Source: Amycolatopsis acidiphila (GTDB lineage Bacteria > Actinomycetota > Actinomycetes > Mycobacteriales > Pseudonocardiaceae). Taken from it: a DNA stretch of 64,000 bases. Location of the stretch: assembly GCF_021391495.1 (NCBI RefSeq), contig NZ_CP090063.1:2542001-2606000 (forward strand), read 5' to 3'. How positions within the stretch are numbered: position 1 is the stretch's first letter; every line of letters starts with the position of its first letter. Positions 1 through 9,071 of the stretch are shown here, one piece after another. Under the pieces are notes generated by a model that was given only the letters and a program-made list of their open reading frames with translations, ran no database searches and was not told the origin of the DNA. A program made the position numbers and the translations under genes.

Positions 1-978
1 GCCACCCAGCGGCGCGGCCGGGTCGGCGGTCCGCCGGACGATCCGCCGCGGCGGGCTCGCACCCGCCGGCGGCGGATCCCGGCGAAGCGCTGGTTCCCCT
101 ACGTGCTGCTCGTTCCCGCGCTGCTCGCCGAGCTGGCGGTGCACGTGATCCCGATGCTCGTCGGGGTCTGGATGAGCGTCCAGCAGGTCAACCAGTTCAC
201 GCTGCGGAACTGGACAAGGGCGCCGTTCATCGGGCTGGACAACTTCGCGCTCGCCGCACGGCTGAGCTCCCCGGCCGGGCAGCAGCTGCTGCGCTCGTTC
301 ACGACGACCGTCGTGTTCACGGTGCTGGTCGTGGTGTTGTGCTGGCTGCTCGGCCTGGCCGCCGCGGTCGCGCTGCAGAAGCCGTTCCCCGGCCGCGGGG
401 TGCTGCGGACGCTGTTCCTGGTGCCGTTCGCGCTGCCGGTGTTCACCGCGGTGATCACCTGGCGGTTCATGCTGCAGCGCGACACCGGGCTGGTGAACCG
501 GGTGCTGGTGGACGGGCTGGGCCTGTTCGACGACAAGCCGTTCTGGCTGGTCGGGCCGAACAGCTTCGTCAGCCTGGTGGTCGTGATGGTCTGGCGGGTG
601 TGGCCGTACGCGTTCCTGACCATCACCGCGGGCCTGCAGAGCATCCCGGACGAGCTGTACGAAGTGGCCGAAATGGACGGTGCCGGGCCGTGGCAGCAGC
701 TGCGCCGGGTGACCCTGCCGATGCTGCGGCCGGTGAACCGGGTGCTGTTGCTGGTGCTGTTCCTGTGGAGCTTCAACGACTTCACCGTGCCGTACACGCT
801 GTTCGGTGCGGCGGCGCCGCCGGACGCGGACGTGCTGTCCGTGCACATCTACCAGTCCTCGTTCGTCACCTGGAACTTCGGGCTCGGCTCGGCGATGTCC
901 GTGCTGGTGCTGGCGTTCCTGCTGGTGGCGTCGGCGATCTACATGCTGTTCTCGGGACGGAGGGCCGAGCATGCGTGA
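1..978 (+). CDS. Sugar ABC transporter permease, MalF type (5' end outside window)
   Basis: Inner-membrane subunit of a CUT1-type sugar importer. The frame is open from base 1; a basic Arg-rich stretch leads into the first membrane helix at about base 100, so the GTG at 103 lies inside that helix and the true start is upstream of the window. About six hydrophobic segments are visible. The EAA loop that contacts the ATPase is clear (EVAEMDGAGPWQQLRRV, bases 664-714). It overlaps the next permease by 8 bp (ATGCGTGA). The binding protein would be expected just upstream. The family call is firm; the substrate is unknown, though the downstream glycosidase points to an oligosaccharide. Confidence 0.93.
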   Translation, partial: ATQRRGRVGGPPDDPPRRARTRRRRIPAKRWFPYVLLVPALLAELAVHVIPMLVGVWMSVQQVNQFTLRNWTRAPFIGLDNFALAARLSSPAGQQLLRSFTTTVVFTVLVVVLCWLLGLAAAVALQKPFPGRGVLRTLFLVPFALPVFTAVITWRFMLQRDTGLVNRVLVDGLGLFDDKPFWLVGPNSFVSLVVVMVWRVWPYAFLTITAGLQSIPDELYEVAEMDGAGPWQQLRRVTLPMLRPVNRVLLLVLFLWSFNDFTVPYTLFGAAAPPDADVLSVHIYQSSFVTWNFGLGSAMSVLVLAFLLVASAIYMLFSGRRAEHA

Positions 979-1813
979 CGGGGTCGGCGTGCGGGTAGCC
1001 CGGATCACCGTGATCGTGGTGCTGACGGTGTTCACCGTCGTGCCGCTGTACGTGATGCTGGTGTCGTCGGTGAAGCCGCTGCGGGACGTGCAGGGCGCGT
1101 TCACACTGCTGCCCTCGGCCGTGACGGTCCAGCCGTTCATCGACATGTGGCGGACGGTGCCGCTGGCGCAGTACTTCGTCAACAGCGTGTGGGTCTCCCT
1201 CGGCGCCAGTGTGTGCTCGGTGCTCATCGCGATCCTGGCCGCGTACGCGCTGAGCCGCTACCGGTTCCGTGGCCGGGGCGGCTTCCTGACGATGGTGCTC
1301 TCGACGCAGATGTTCCCGGGCATCCTGTTCCTGCTGCCGCTGTTCCTCATCTACGTCAACCTCGACCGCGCTGCCGGGACCTCGTTGTTCGGCAGCAGGT
1401 TCGGGCTCATCATCACGTACCTGACGTTCGCGCTGCCGTTCTCGATCTGGCTGCTGGTCGGGTACTTCGACTCGATCCCGCGCGAGCTGGACGAGGCCGC
1501 GCTCGTCGACGGCGCGAGCCCGCTGGGCGCGCTGGTGCGGGTCGTGCTCCCGGCGGCGCTGCCCGGGGTGGCGGCGGTGACGATCTACGCGTTCATGACG
1601 GCCTGGACGGAGGTGCTGTTCGCCTCGGTGCTCACCACGACCGAGACCCGCACGCTCGCGGTCGGGCTGCGCAGCTACGCCACCCAGTCCAATGTGTACT
1701 GGAACCAGGTGATGGCCGCGTCGCTGGTGGTCAGTCTACCGGTGGTCGCCGGGTTCCTGCTGTTGCAGAAGGCGCTCGTGCGCGGGCTCACCGCCGGCGC
1801 GGTCAAGGCTTGA
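971..1813 (+). CDS. Sugar ABC transporter permease, MalG type
   Basis: Second inner-membrane subunit of the CUT1 importer, 280 residues, a usual MalG length. The ATG at 971 overlaps the end of the upstream permease and is preferred over an earlier in-frame start that would add an Arg-rich tail. Helix 1 follows a short basic N-terminus, a periplasmic loop carries a MalG-like TVPLAQYFVNS segment, and the EAA loop (DEAALVDGASPLGAL) is present. No ATPase gene follows, so the importer probably uses a shared MsiK-like ATPase encoded elsewhere, as is common for actinobacterial CUT1 systems (inference). Confidence 0.93.
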   Translation: MRDGVGVRVARITVIVVLTVFTVVPLYVMLVSSVKPLRDVQGAFTLLPSAVTVQPFIDMWRTVPLAQYFVNSVWVSLGASVCSVLIAILAAYALSRYRFRGRGGFLTMVLSTQMFPGILFLLPLFLIYVNLDRAAGTSLFGSRFGLIITYLTFALPFSIWLLVGYFDSIPRELDEAALVDGASPLGALVRVVLPAALPGVAAVTIYAFMTAWTEVLFASVLTTTETRTLAVGLRSYATQSNVYWNQVMAASLVVSLPVVAGFLLLQKALVRGLTAGAVKA

Positions 1814-1824
1814 GAGGAGCCGTG

Positions 1825-3765
1825 GTGCACCGCAGCTTTCGTTTCGTGCAGGCCGGGGGAGCACCGGTGAGCTGGCTGGGCGCGAACTTCTGGTCGCGCA
1901 CCGGCGGACCGCGGATGTGGCATCGCTACGACCGCGCGGTCGTGCGGGAGGAGCTGCGCGTCCTCGCCGGGCACGGGCTGAACATGACCCGCTCGTTCTT
2001 CTTCTGGCCGGACTTCATGCCCGAGCCGGACCGCCTGGACGAGGACTGCGTCCAGGCCTACGCCGACTTCCTCGACGCACACGAGGAGCTGGGGCTCGGC
2101 ACCATCCCCACGTTCCTCGTCGGGCACATGTCGGGCGCGAACTTCGACCCGCCGTGGCGGGCGGGGCGCGACCTGTACACCGACGTCTGGCTGGTGGCGC
2201 GGCAGGCGTGGTACATCGAGCGGCTGACCCGCCGCTTCGCCGGGCATCCGGCCGTCGTCGGCTGGCTGATCAGCAACGAGATGCCGATCTACGGCGATCC
2301 GTCCACTCAGGACCCGGTCACCAGCTGGGCGACGCTGATGGTGCAGGCGGTGCGCGCAGGCGGTGGCACGCAACCGGTTTCGGTCGGCGACGGGGCCTGG
2401 GGTGCGGAGGTCACCGGCGTGCACAACGGGTTCTCGGTGCGGGACCTGGCGGCGTTCACCGACTTCGTCGGACCGCACGTCTATCCGATGGGCGACGACC
2501 CGGTCCGCCAGCAGTACACCGCGGCGTTCAACTGCGAGCTGGCGGGCGCGTTCGGCCTGCCCGTGGTGCTCGAGGAGTTCGGGCTGTCCTCGGACTTCGC
2601 CGCACCGGAGCACGCCGCGCGGTACTACCGGCAGGTGCTGCACACGAGCCTGCTGGCCGGCGCCACTGGCTGGATCGCCTGGAACAACACCGACTTCGAC
2701 GACCTCGCAGGCGAGGACCCGTACCGGCACCACCCGTTCGAACTGCACTTCGGCCTCACCACGACCGACGGCACGCCGAAGCCGCAGCTGGGTGAGCTGG
2801 CCGCGTTCGCGAAGACGGTGGCCGACCTCGATCTCCCGAGGTGTCACCGCGAGCCCGCGCAGGCCGCCCTGGTGGTGCCCGAGCACTTCGAAGGCGCGAT
2901 CCCGATCAGCGACCCGGTGGACAACAAGTTCCCGTACGCGGTACTGCGCCAGGCCTACGTGAGCGCGAAGCTGGCCGACATCCCGGTGGGCCTTACGCGC
3001 GAGCGGGACGGCATCGACGAGGACTGCGCACTGTACGTCGTACCGTCCACAAAGGAGCTGACCGCGCCCACCTGGCGTCGGCTGGAGCAGCTGGCCGAGG
3101 CGGGCGCGGTGGTCTACGTGTCGTACTGCCACGGCGAAAGCGCTTTCCAGCGCGGCCCCTGGTACGCCGGGCTCAACACGGTGTTCGGGGTCGAGCACCA
3201 GCTGCGGTACGGGCTCGCCGACCGCATCGAGGACGACGAGGTGCGGCTGACGTTCGCCGAGGGGTTCGGCGAGCTCGCCGCGGGCAGCACGCTCACCTTC
3301 CCCGTGGCGGGGAACGAGCACAGCCGGTCGTACCTGCCGGTCCGGCCGGTGTCGGCGCAGGTGCTGGCGACCGACCGGCAGGGCAGGCCCGCGCTGCTGC
3401 GTAGGCGGACCGGGAGCGGCGCGATCCTGCTGTGCACGTACCCGCTCGAGCACATGACCGACCGCACGGCCGAGGTGAACCCGAACGACCTCCAGGTGCT
3501 CTACGACGCCCTGGCCGACTTCGCCGGTCTGCGGCGGCCGCTCACCGTCGCCGATCCGGCGGTGAGCGCCGAGGTCCTCGCACACGACGACGGCCGCCGG
3601 TTCGTGTTCCTGCTCGGGCACGGCGACGAGCCGGTCACCGTGAAGCCGCGGGCCGCCGGGCGGCTGGTCGAACCGGACGGCCGGGCCGAGGTGCGGGAGG
3701 TCTCCCTGGCGCCCGGCGGGGTCCGGGTCCTGCTGCTGGAGGAGTCTCAGCCGAGCGTCTCGTAG
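1825..3765 (+). CDS. GH5-like cellulase-family glycosidase with C-terminal beta-galactosidase-like domain
   Basis: Cytoplasmic glycoside hydrolase of 646 residues without a signal peptide. The TIM barrel carries a probable acid/base Glu at about 152 (LISNEMP) and nucleophile Glu at about 251 (VLEEFG), the clan GH-A arrangement. After about residue 340 follows a glutamine-amidotransferase-like fold like the trimerisation domain of GH42-type enzymes. AGAGGAG at 1813-1819 favours GTG 1825; the in-frame GTG at 1822 is too close. It lies 11 bp after the permease, so it probably cleaves the imported oligosaccharide inside the cell. A beta-mannosidase or beta-glucosidase role is plausible but cannot be decided. 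Its 3' end overlaps the convergent GNAT gene by 19 bp. Confidence 0.85.
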   Translation: MHRSFRFVQAGGAPVSWLGANFWSRTGGPRMWHRYDRAVVREELRVLAGHGLNMTRSFFFWPDFMPEPDRLDEDCVQAYADFLDAHEELGLGTIPTFLVGHMSGANFDPPWRAGRDLYTDVWLVARQAWYIERLTRRFAGHPAVVGWLISNEMPIYGDPSTQDPVTSWATLMVQAVRAGGGTQPVSVGDGAWGAEVTGVHNGFSVRDLAAFTDFVGPHVYPMGDDPVRQQYTAAFNCELAGAFGLPVVLEEFGLSSDFAAPEHAARYYRQVLHTSLLAGATGWIAWNNTDFDDLAGEDPYRHHPFELHFGLTTTDGTPKPQLGELAAFAKTVADLDLPRCHREPAQAALVVPEHFEGAIPISDPVDNKFPYAVLRQAYVSAKLADIPVGLTRERDGIDEDCALYVVPSTKELTAPTWRRLEQLAEAGAVVYVSYCHGESAFQRGPWYAGLNTVFGVEHQLRYGLADRIEDDEVRLTFAEGFGELAAGSTLTFPVAGNEHSRSYLPVRPVSAQVLATDRQGRPALLRRRTGSGAILLCTYPLEHMTDRTAEVNPNDLQVLYDALADFAGLRRPLTVADPAVSAEVLAHDDGRRFVFLLGHGDEPVTVKPRAAGRLVEPDGRAEVREVSLAPGGVRVLLLEESQPSVS

Positions 3766-4073
3766 AGCCAGTTCCGGGTCTCGGCCGTGGCCGGGTCGGC
3801 GAGGTCGGCCTGGTCAGGGTGCTTGTGCAGGAACGCGGCCACCAGCGGGCACACCGCGACGACCCGCTTCCCGGCGGCACGGATGTCGGCCAGCGCCTCG
3901 GTGACCAGGACGTTGCTCAGGCCCTGTCCGCCGAACGCCTGCTCGATCTCCGTGTGGTAGAGAACCCGCTGGTCCCCGCGGTCGGCGTAGGCGGCGAGGC
4001 CCGCGAACTCGCCGTCGACGCTGATCTCGTACCGGCTCTTCTCGTCGTTGCGGCGGACCGCGGTGTCGCTCAT
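3747..4073 (-). CDS. Small GNAT-fold acetyltransferase (YjdJ-like)
   Basis: 108-residue protein of the short Gcn5-related class. It opens with a YEISVDGEFAG strand pair, followed by the acetyl-CoA loop area (QAFGGQGLSN) and VVAVCPLVAAFLHKHP, typical of the YjdJ/GNAT_like family (DUF4442-unrelated). The substrate is unknown. The ATG at 4073 overlaps the stop of the upstream pirin gene by 4 bp (ATGA), so the two are translationally coupled. A much longer open frame extends upstream through the pirin gene but is its shadow. Confidence 0.85.
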   Translation of the reverse strand: MSDTAVRRNDEKSRYEISVDGEFAGLAAYADRGDQRVLYHTEIEQAFGGQGLSNVLVTEALADIRAAGKRVVAVCPLVAAFLHKHPDQADLADPATAETRNWLYETLG

Positions 4074-5056
4074 CGATGGCCTTCCGTGGGGTTGCGGCGT
4101 GGGGTGAGGCGGGCGCGGGGGAGCGCGGGCGCGGGCAGCCTCCCCGGCGTGCCGGCATAGCCCTCGACGTCCCCGAACTGCTCGGACTCCGCCTCCCATG
4201 CCTCGCGGAACGCGGCGATCTCGTCGTGGCTGCGACCCACGAAGTTCCACCACATGACGATCTCCTCGGTGAACGGCGTACCGCCCAGCACGAGCACCCG
4301 GGTCGGACTGTCCCCGGTGTTGGCCAGCTCGACCCGGCGCGCGCCGGGTGCGAGGTAGGCCAGGTCGCCGGTCGCCAGGGCGGTGCCCGCGACCGTGATG
4401 GCGCCGATGTCCTGCAGGACGCCGTGCTCGAACGCGGGGTCGACGTCGAGCGCGAGGCGCGCGCCCGGGTCCAGCACCAGCTCGGCACCCAGCAGGGGAG
4501 TGAACGTCGGCACCGGGGAGGTCGCCCCGGCGAGGCTGCCGAGGAACACGCGGGCCGACGCGCCGGGCAGCGCGAGCCGCGGCGGGGCGTGGTGGCGGAA
4601 GTCGCGGGCGGTGTGCCGGTGCTCGTCCGGCAGCGCGATCCACAGCTGCACGCCGTGCAGCGTGGTCGTTTCCGGCGTGGAGACCTCGGAGTGCGCGATG
4701 CCGTGCCCGCCGGTCATCAGGTTGAGCTCGCCGGGGCGGACCATGGCGTGCGAGCCGAGGCTGTCGCGGTGCTCGATCTCGCCGCTGAACAACCAGCTCG
4801 CGGTCTGCAGGCCGGTGTGCGGATGCGGGCCCACGTCCATGCCGCCGGTGCCGGCGACGTCCTGCGGCCCGTAGTGGTCGGCGAAGCACCAGGCGCCGAT
4901 GAGGGAGCGCTGCCGCTGGGGCAGCGTGCGGCGCACCCGCATCGCGCGGGGACCGCCCAGCGGCACGTCCCGCGGGGCGAGGACGGTGACGCCGGGCGCC
5001 GTGCCGGGCCGGTCCTGGCAGACCAGTTCCCCAGGTGCCGCTTCCAGGTTGCTCAT
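4070..5056 (-). CDS. Pirin family protein
   Basis: 328-residue bicupin of the pirin family. The N-terminal cupin holds the metal-binding run GPHPHTGLQTASWL and the family signature LMTGGHGIAHSE; the C-terminal half has the usual pirin C-domain followed by a conserved MWWNFVGRSHDEIA segment. Bacterial pirins have been reported as quercetinase-like dioxygenases or redox-sensing partners; no specific role can be read here. Full length, first gene of a two-gene minus-strand operon with the GNAT gene. Confidence 0.95.
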   Translation of the reverse strand: MSNLEAAPGELVCQDRPGTAPGVTVLAPRDVPLGGPRAMRVRRTLPQRQRSLIGAWCFADHYGPQDVAGTGGMDVGPHPHTGLQTASWLFSGEIEHRDSLGSHAMVRPGELNLMTGGHGIAHSEVSTPETTTLHGVQLWIALPDEHRHTARDFRHHAPPRLALPGASARVFLGSLAGATSPVPTFTPLLGAELVLDPGARLALDVDPAFEHGVLQDIGAITVAGTALATGDLAYLAPGARRVELANTGDSPTRVLVLGGTPFTEEIVMWWNFVGRSHDEIAAFREAWEAESEQFGDVEGYAGTPGRLPAPALPRARLTPRRNPTEGHR

Positions 5057-5140
5057 CTCGCCGCCATTCTGCCAGCCCCGGGCTGCGGTGTGCCGGATCC
5101 GCGCGGCAGAGCCACCGGGCTGCCGAGCCTGCGCCGCGGC

Positions 5141-5677
5141 TCAGCCTTCGACGTCGAGGGTGGCTTTGCCGAGCCGGAGCGTCCCGTCGTCGAGGGGAAC
5201 GCAGCGAACCCCGCCGTGCCCTCGCAGCGCGCGGAACGCACCCGGCGCGAGCACGGTGTCCATCCAGGCGCAGGGGTGCGCCGGGCGGCGCGCGCGGAAG
5301 CGGACCGGGCCGTCGCCGGAGTCGAGGCTGAAGACCGCGCCGTCGCGGCCCCGGCGGGCGGCCAGCTCGTCGACCGGGTAGCCGCGCAGCACGATGTTGC
5401 GGCGGACCAGGAGCGGATCGGGAACCGCGTCCAGGCCGAGCGTCGTGGCGACCTCGTCGAGGGACTCGGCGGCGAACAGCGTCACCGCCGCGTTGCGGTG
5501 GGCGGGATGGTTGAAGTACCGGTCCCCGGCCAGGCCGAGGCCGGCACGGACCACGACGTGCTCCCGCGCGACCGGCGCCGGGTCGGGCCGCGGGCCGTCG
5601 GCGGGCCTGCCCTCGAAGGCGTGCACGGACGAGACGAGCAGGGCCACGATCTCGACGGTGCGCACCCCGGGCACCAT
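5141..5677 (-). CDS. MOSC domain protein
   Basis: 178-residue single MOSC domain (molybdenum cofactor sulfurase C-terminal fold). Visible features are the HPAHRNAAVTLF entry strand, RRNIVLRGYPVDEL, and the conserved Cys in HPCAWMD that in this family is thought to carry sulfur or bind the cofactor. ATG 5677 is chosen because the reading frame further upstream overlaps lysE in another frame. Stand-alone MOSC proteins are implicated in N-hydroxylated substrate reduction or metal-sulfur chemistry; the substrate here is unknown. Confidence 0.85.
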   Translation of the reverse strand: MVPGVRTVEIVALLVSSVHAFEGRPADGPRPDPAPVAREHVVVRAGLGLAGDRYFNHPAHRNAAVTLFAAESLDEVATTLGLDAVPDPLLVRRNIVLRGYPVDELAARRGRDGAVFSLDSGDGPVRFRARRPAHPCAWMDTVLAPGAFRALRGHGGVRCVPLDDGTLRLGKATLDVEG

Positions 5678-5688
5678 ACGGCGGCGGG

Positions 5689-6300
5689 TCAGGTTCCGGC
5701 GAGCAGCAGCCCGCCGACCGTGACCATCGTCGCCGCGACCAGTCCGTCGAGGACCCGCCACGAGGCCGGGCGTGCGAAGAACCCCGTGAGCAGGCGTGCG
5801 CCGAAGCCGAGCGCGGCGAACCAGCACACGCTGGCCAGGACGGCGCCGAGCGCGAAGTCCCAGCGCTGCGCGCCGTGCGTCGCGGCCACCGAACCGAGCA
5901 GCAGCACGGTGTCGAGGTAGACGTGCGGGTTGAGCCAGGTGATCGTGAGGCACGTCAGTGCCGCGCTGCGCCGCGATCCCGCCGTGCCGTCTTCGACCGT
6001 GAGCGCGGCGGGCTTGCACAGCCGGCGCGCCGCGAGGACGCCGTAGCCGATCAGGAACACCCCGCCGACCAGCCCGACCACCGTCACGGCCGTCGGCCGC
6101 GCCCGCACCACCGAGCCGACGCCCGCGACGCCGAGGGCGATGAGCACCGCGTCGGAGGCGGCGCAGATCGCCACCACCAGCGGCACCGCCTCGCGCCGGA
6201 TGCCTTGGCGCAGCACGAAAGCGTTCTGGGCGCCGATGGCGACGATGAGCGAGAGACCCGTGCCGAACCCGGCGGCCGCGGCGAGCGGAGCTGTTGTCAC
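5689..6300 (-). CDS. lysE: LysE/ArgO family basic amino acid exporter
   Basis: 203-residue inner-membrane exporter of L-lysine/L-arginine. About six membrane helices are visible. The family signature GAQNAFVLRQG lies at about 24-34 and the TWLNPHVYLDT motif in the middle. GTG start at 6300. It diverges from a LysG/ArgP-type regulator across 69 bp, the classic lysE-lysG arrangement in which lysine-loaded LysG turns on export. Base and residue composition match the neighbours. Confidence 0.93.
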   Translation of the reverse strand: MTTAPLAAAAGFGTGLSLIVAIGAQNAFVLRQGIRREAVPLVVAICAASDAVLIALGVAGVGSVVRARPTAVTVVGLVGGVFLIGYGVLAARRLCKPAALTVEDGTAGSRRSAALTCLTITWLNPHVYLDTVLLLGSVAATHGAQRWDFALGAVLASVCWFAALGFGARLLTGFFARPASWRVLDGLVAATMVTVGGLLLAGT

Positions 6301-6369
6301 ACCCTCGACGCTACGAACTTCGATGTCAACAGTCCAGCTAAGGATTCTTACGTATCATTAGCGCTTGTG
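6301..6369. promoter_or_regulatory. lysE-lysG divergent control region
   Basis: This 69-bp gap between the two divergent starts is notably AT-rich for the window. It contains TTCTTACGTATCATTAGCG near the regulator and a TGTCAACAGTCCAGC stretch near lysE, compatible with overlapping promoters and a LysR-type (T-N11-A) site. No Shine-Dalgarno precedes the regulator start, so its mRNA may be leaderless. The exact binding site is not determined. Confidence 0.5.
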
Positions 6370-7260
6370 ATGTTCCCCCTGGATCAGCTCCGCACCTTGC
6401 TCGCCGTGGTCGACGAGGGCACGTTCGACGCGGCCGCGGCCGTCCTGCACGTGACACCGTCCGCGGTGAGCCAGCGGGTGAAGGCGCTGGAGCAGGGGAC
6501 CGGGCGCGTGCTGCTGCTGCGCACGAAACCGGCGCGGCTCACCGAGTCCGGCCAGGTCGTGGTCCGGCTCGCCCGGCAGCTGGCGCAGCTGGACCGGGAC
6601 GCGCGGGTGGAGCTGGGGATGGCGCACAGCGGCGAACCGGCGACGCTGCCGATCGCGGTGAACGCCGACTCCCTCGCGACGTGGTTCCTGCCCGTGCTCA
6701 CCGGGGTGCCCGCCGAGCTGCGGATCTGCTTCGAGCTGCACCGCGAGGACCAGGACCACACCACCACGCTGCTGCGGGAGGGGCTGGTGATGGCGGCGGT
6801 CACCTCGTCGCCGGACCCGGTGCAGGGCTGCTCGGTCAGCCCGCTCGGCGGGATGCGGTACCTGCCCGTGGCGAGCCCGGGTTTCGTGGCGCGGTGGCTG
6901 GACAGGCCGCTGCGCAAGGCGGTCGGCGAGGTGCCGGTGGTGGTGTTCGACCGGCACGACGATCTGCAGGACCGGTTCGCCAGGGCGCTCACCCGAGGGC
7001 GGGACGCGGGCCCGCTGCGGCATCTCGTGCCGTCGTCGGAGGGGTTCGTCGACGCGGTGGTGGCCGGCCTCGGCTGGGGTCTGGTGCCCGCGGCGCAGGC
7101 CGCGCCGCGGCTGGAGTCGGGGACGCTGGTGCTGCTCGACCCCCGCCGCGCGATCGACGTGCCGCTGTACTGGCAGCAGTGGAAGCTCGACTCGCCCGCC
7201 CTGGCCGCCACGGCGGCGGCCGTCGCCGAGGCGGCGAAGGAGGCGCTGGATCGGCGCTGA
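6370..7260 (+). CDS. lysG: LysR-family regulator of lysine/arginine export (LysG/ArgP)
   Basis: 296-residue LysR-type regulator. The N-terminal winged helix-turn-helix starts DQLRTLLAVVDEGTFDAAAA and continues with TPSAVSQRVKALE, very close to ArgP/LysG. The C-terminal effector domain begins near residue 90. It is transcribed away from lysE, so it is expected to sense basic amino acids and activate lysE. ATG 6370 directly follows an in-frame GTG at 6367; either could start the protein. Confidence 0.93.
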   Translation: MFPLDQLRTLLAVVDEGTFDAAAAVLHVTPSAVSQRVKALEQGTGRVLLLRTKPARLTESGQVVVRLARQLAQLDRDARVELGMAHSGEPATLPIAVNADSLATWFLPVLTGVPAELRICFELHREDQDHTTTLLREGLVMAAVTSSPDPVQGCSVSPLGGMRYLPVASPGFVARWLDRPLRKAVGEVPVVVFDRHDDLQDRFARALTRGRDAGPLRHLVPSSEGFVDAVVAGLGWGLVPAAQAAPRLESGTLVLLDPRRAIDVPLYWQQWKLDSPALAATAAAVAEAAKEALDRR

Positions 7261-7380
7261 CCTGCGTCGGCGAGGTGGATCCGCCGGTCGGCACCTGCGT
7301 CAGCTCGTCGACCTCGGGCTGTGGTGGCCGAGACGGCCGGGCGGAGCTCGGAGCCGGCGAAGTGTGCCGTCCTGACGGAC

Positions 7381-8019
7381 CTACGCGCGGGTCTGCGCGT
7401 ACTCCGCCACGCGGGCCATGACCTCCGCGGAGACCCGGCTCGGATGGCCGGCGTCGAAGGGCGGCTGGGGGTCGTACTCGATCATGACCTGTGCGCTCTT
7501 CGCGGCGGTCTCGTCGGCCAGCAGCTCGACAAAGCGGATCGCCATGTCGATGCCCGAGGACACGCCCGCCGCGGTGATCAGCCGCCGGTCCAGGTGCTCC
7601 ACGACCCGCTGCGTGACCGGCTCCGCGCCCAGTTTCGCCAGCAGGTCCGGCACGGACCAGTGCGTGGTGGCCGTGAGCCCGTCGAGCAGCCCCGCCGCGG
7701 CCAGCACCAACGAACCCGTGCACACCGACGTCGTGAACCGCGTTCCCGGGTAGGTGGCGCGCGCCCAGTCCACGACCGGCCCGCCGTCCAGGAACGCCCG
7801 CGTGCCGGCGCCGCCCGGGACCACGACGACGTCCGGCTGCGGCACCTCCTCGAACGTCGCGTCCACGGTGAGGCCGAGGAACCCGTTCTCGGTGCGGACC
7901 TCTCCGCGCCGCTCGCCCACGAACACGAGGTCCAGGAACGGCACGCGCTGCAACACCTCGTACGGGCCGATGGCGTCGAGCGCGGTCATCCGGGGAAACG
8001 CCGCGATGGCGACCTGCAT
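7381..8019 (-). CDS. DJ-1/PfpI family protein (isonitrile hydratase-like)
   Basis: 212-residue single-domain class I glutamine-amidotransferase-like protein. The nucleophilic-elbow Cys is at about 100 (TSVCTGS), with VVPGGAGTR as the oxyanion loop and THWSVPDLL typical of the ThiJ/isonitrile hydratase branch. It lies 22 bp downstream of a GlxA-type regulator whose sensor domain belongs to the same superfamily, so both probably respond to or act on one reactive metabolite (inference). The 120 bp between its stop and lysG hold nothing recognisable. Confidence 0.88.
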   Translation of the reverse strand: MQVAIAAFPRMTALDAIGPYEVLQRVPFLDLVFVGERRGEVRTENGFLGLTVDATFEEVPQPDVVVVPGGAGTRAFLDGGPVVDWARATYPGTRFTTSVCTGSLVLAAAGLLDGLTATTHWSVPDLLAKLGAEPVTQRVVEHLDRRLITAAGVSSGIDMAIRFVELLADETAAKSAQVMIEYDPQPPFDAGHPSRVSAEVMARVAEYAQTRA

Positions 8020-8041
8020 GGTGGTTCCCTTCGTCGAACGG

Positions 8042-9007
8042 TCAGGACAGGGCGGCGAAATGCCGCCGGTAATGGTCGGGTGGCACGCCGAGCCGGCGCA
8101 GGAAGGCGCGGCGCATCGTCTCGGCGGTACCGAAGCCGCACCGTGTGGCGACGACGGGGACGGGCACCGGCTCGGACTCCAGCAGCCGCCGGGCGGCGTC
8201 GACGCGCACCCGCTCGACGTAGTCGCCCGGCGGGCAGCCGAGCGACCGGGCGAACTCCCGGCTGAAGTGCCGCTCGCTCATGCCGGCGTGCGCGGCGAGT
8301 GCGGGCACCCGAAGGTCGGCCTCCGGGCTGGCGTGGATGAGGTCCTGCGCCACGCGGATCGCGGGTTTGCGCGCCGGGTCCGTCCACACCGGACCGGCGA
8401 ACTGGCTCTGTCCGCCCGGCCTGCGCAGGAACACGACCAGCTCGCGGGCGATGTGCTGGGCGACCTCGACGCCGTGGTCGGCCTCGACCAGCGCGAGGGC
8501 GAGGTCGATCCCCGCTGTGACGCCCGCCGCGGTCCACACGCGACCCTGGCGCAGGTAGATCGGATCGGCCCGCACGTCGACGTTCGGATAGCGCGCGGCG
8601 AGCCGTGGCGCGTGGCGCCAGTGCGTGGTGGCGGACAGCCCGTCGAGCAGCCCGGCCGCGGCGAGCGGGAAGGCGCCCGTGCAGACGGAGACGACGCGTG
8701 CCGACCGTGGCGCGGCCCGCCGCAGCCATTCGACGACCGGGTCGTCCGGTCTCATGTCCCGGGCGCCGAGGCCACCGGGCACGAGCAGGGTGCCGATCGC
8801 GCCGGATGCGGGCAGCGGCCCGTCCGGCACGAGCTTCAGCCCGCTCTCGGCGGTGACGAACTCCGAGCCGGCGGCGACCAGCGACACGGTGTAGGCCCGC
8901 GAGCGGCCGAGCAGCTGCGTCGCACCCATGAGCGCCTCGTACGGCCCCGTGACGTCGAGGGGCTGCACGCCGTGGAAAATCGGGATGAGGACCTGGTGTA
9001 CGGGCAC
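8042..9007 (-). CDS. GlxA-type transcriptional regulator (DJ-1/PfpI sensor plus AraC DNA-binding domain)
   Basis: 321-residue two-domain regulator. Residues about 1-190 form a DJ-1/PfpI domain with the elbow Cys at about 109 (VSVCTGAF). Residues about 220-320 form an AraC double helix-turn-helix (MSERHFSREFARSLG and CGFGTAETMRRAFLRRLG). This architecture is widespread in actinobacteria. It precedes the DJ-1 enzyme gene and probably controls that pair. Confidence 0.92.
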   Translation of the reverse strand: MPVHQVLIPIFHGVQPLDVTGPYEALMGATQLLGRSRAYTVSLVAAGSEFVTAESGLKLVPDGPLPASGAIGTLLVPGGLGARDMRPDDPVVEWLRRAAPRSARVVSVCTGAFPLAAAGLLDGLSATTHWRHAPRLAARYPNVDVRADPIYLRQGRVWTAAGVTAGIDLALALVEADHGVEVAQHIARELVVFLRRPGGQSQFAGPVWTDPARKPAIRVAQDLIHASPEADLRVPALAAHAGMSERHFSREFARSLGCPPGDYVERVRVDAARRLLESEPVPVPVVATRCGFGTAETMRRAFLRRLGVPPDHYRRHFAALS

Positions 9008-9071
9008 TTCCTCAGGCTCGCACCGGGTGGAGGTGGCCGCAATGACAGGTATCCCACCTATTCGGCCATCG

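Noticed and set aside
3136..3147. GAAAGCGCTTTC palindrome inside the first glycosidase gene, and a related AAGCGCTTTCCC near 13084
   Set aside because: They lie deep in or at the start of coding sequence without a nearby promoter or gene start, and the first lacks the full GGAAAGCGCTTTCC. They are probably codon-use coincidence.
1675..3621. Long open frame antisense to the GH5-like gene (648 codons), and similar long antisense frames at 5875, 12855, 21307, 27659, 43546 and 54027
   Set aside because: In sequence this rich in G and C, third-position bias keeps the opposite frames open. Their translations are Arg/Pro/Gly-rich with no motif, while the opposite strand encodes recognisable families.
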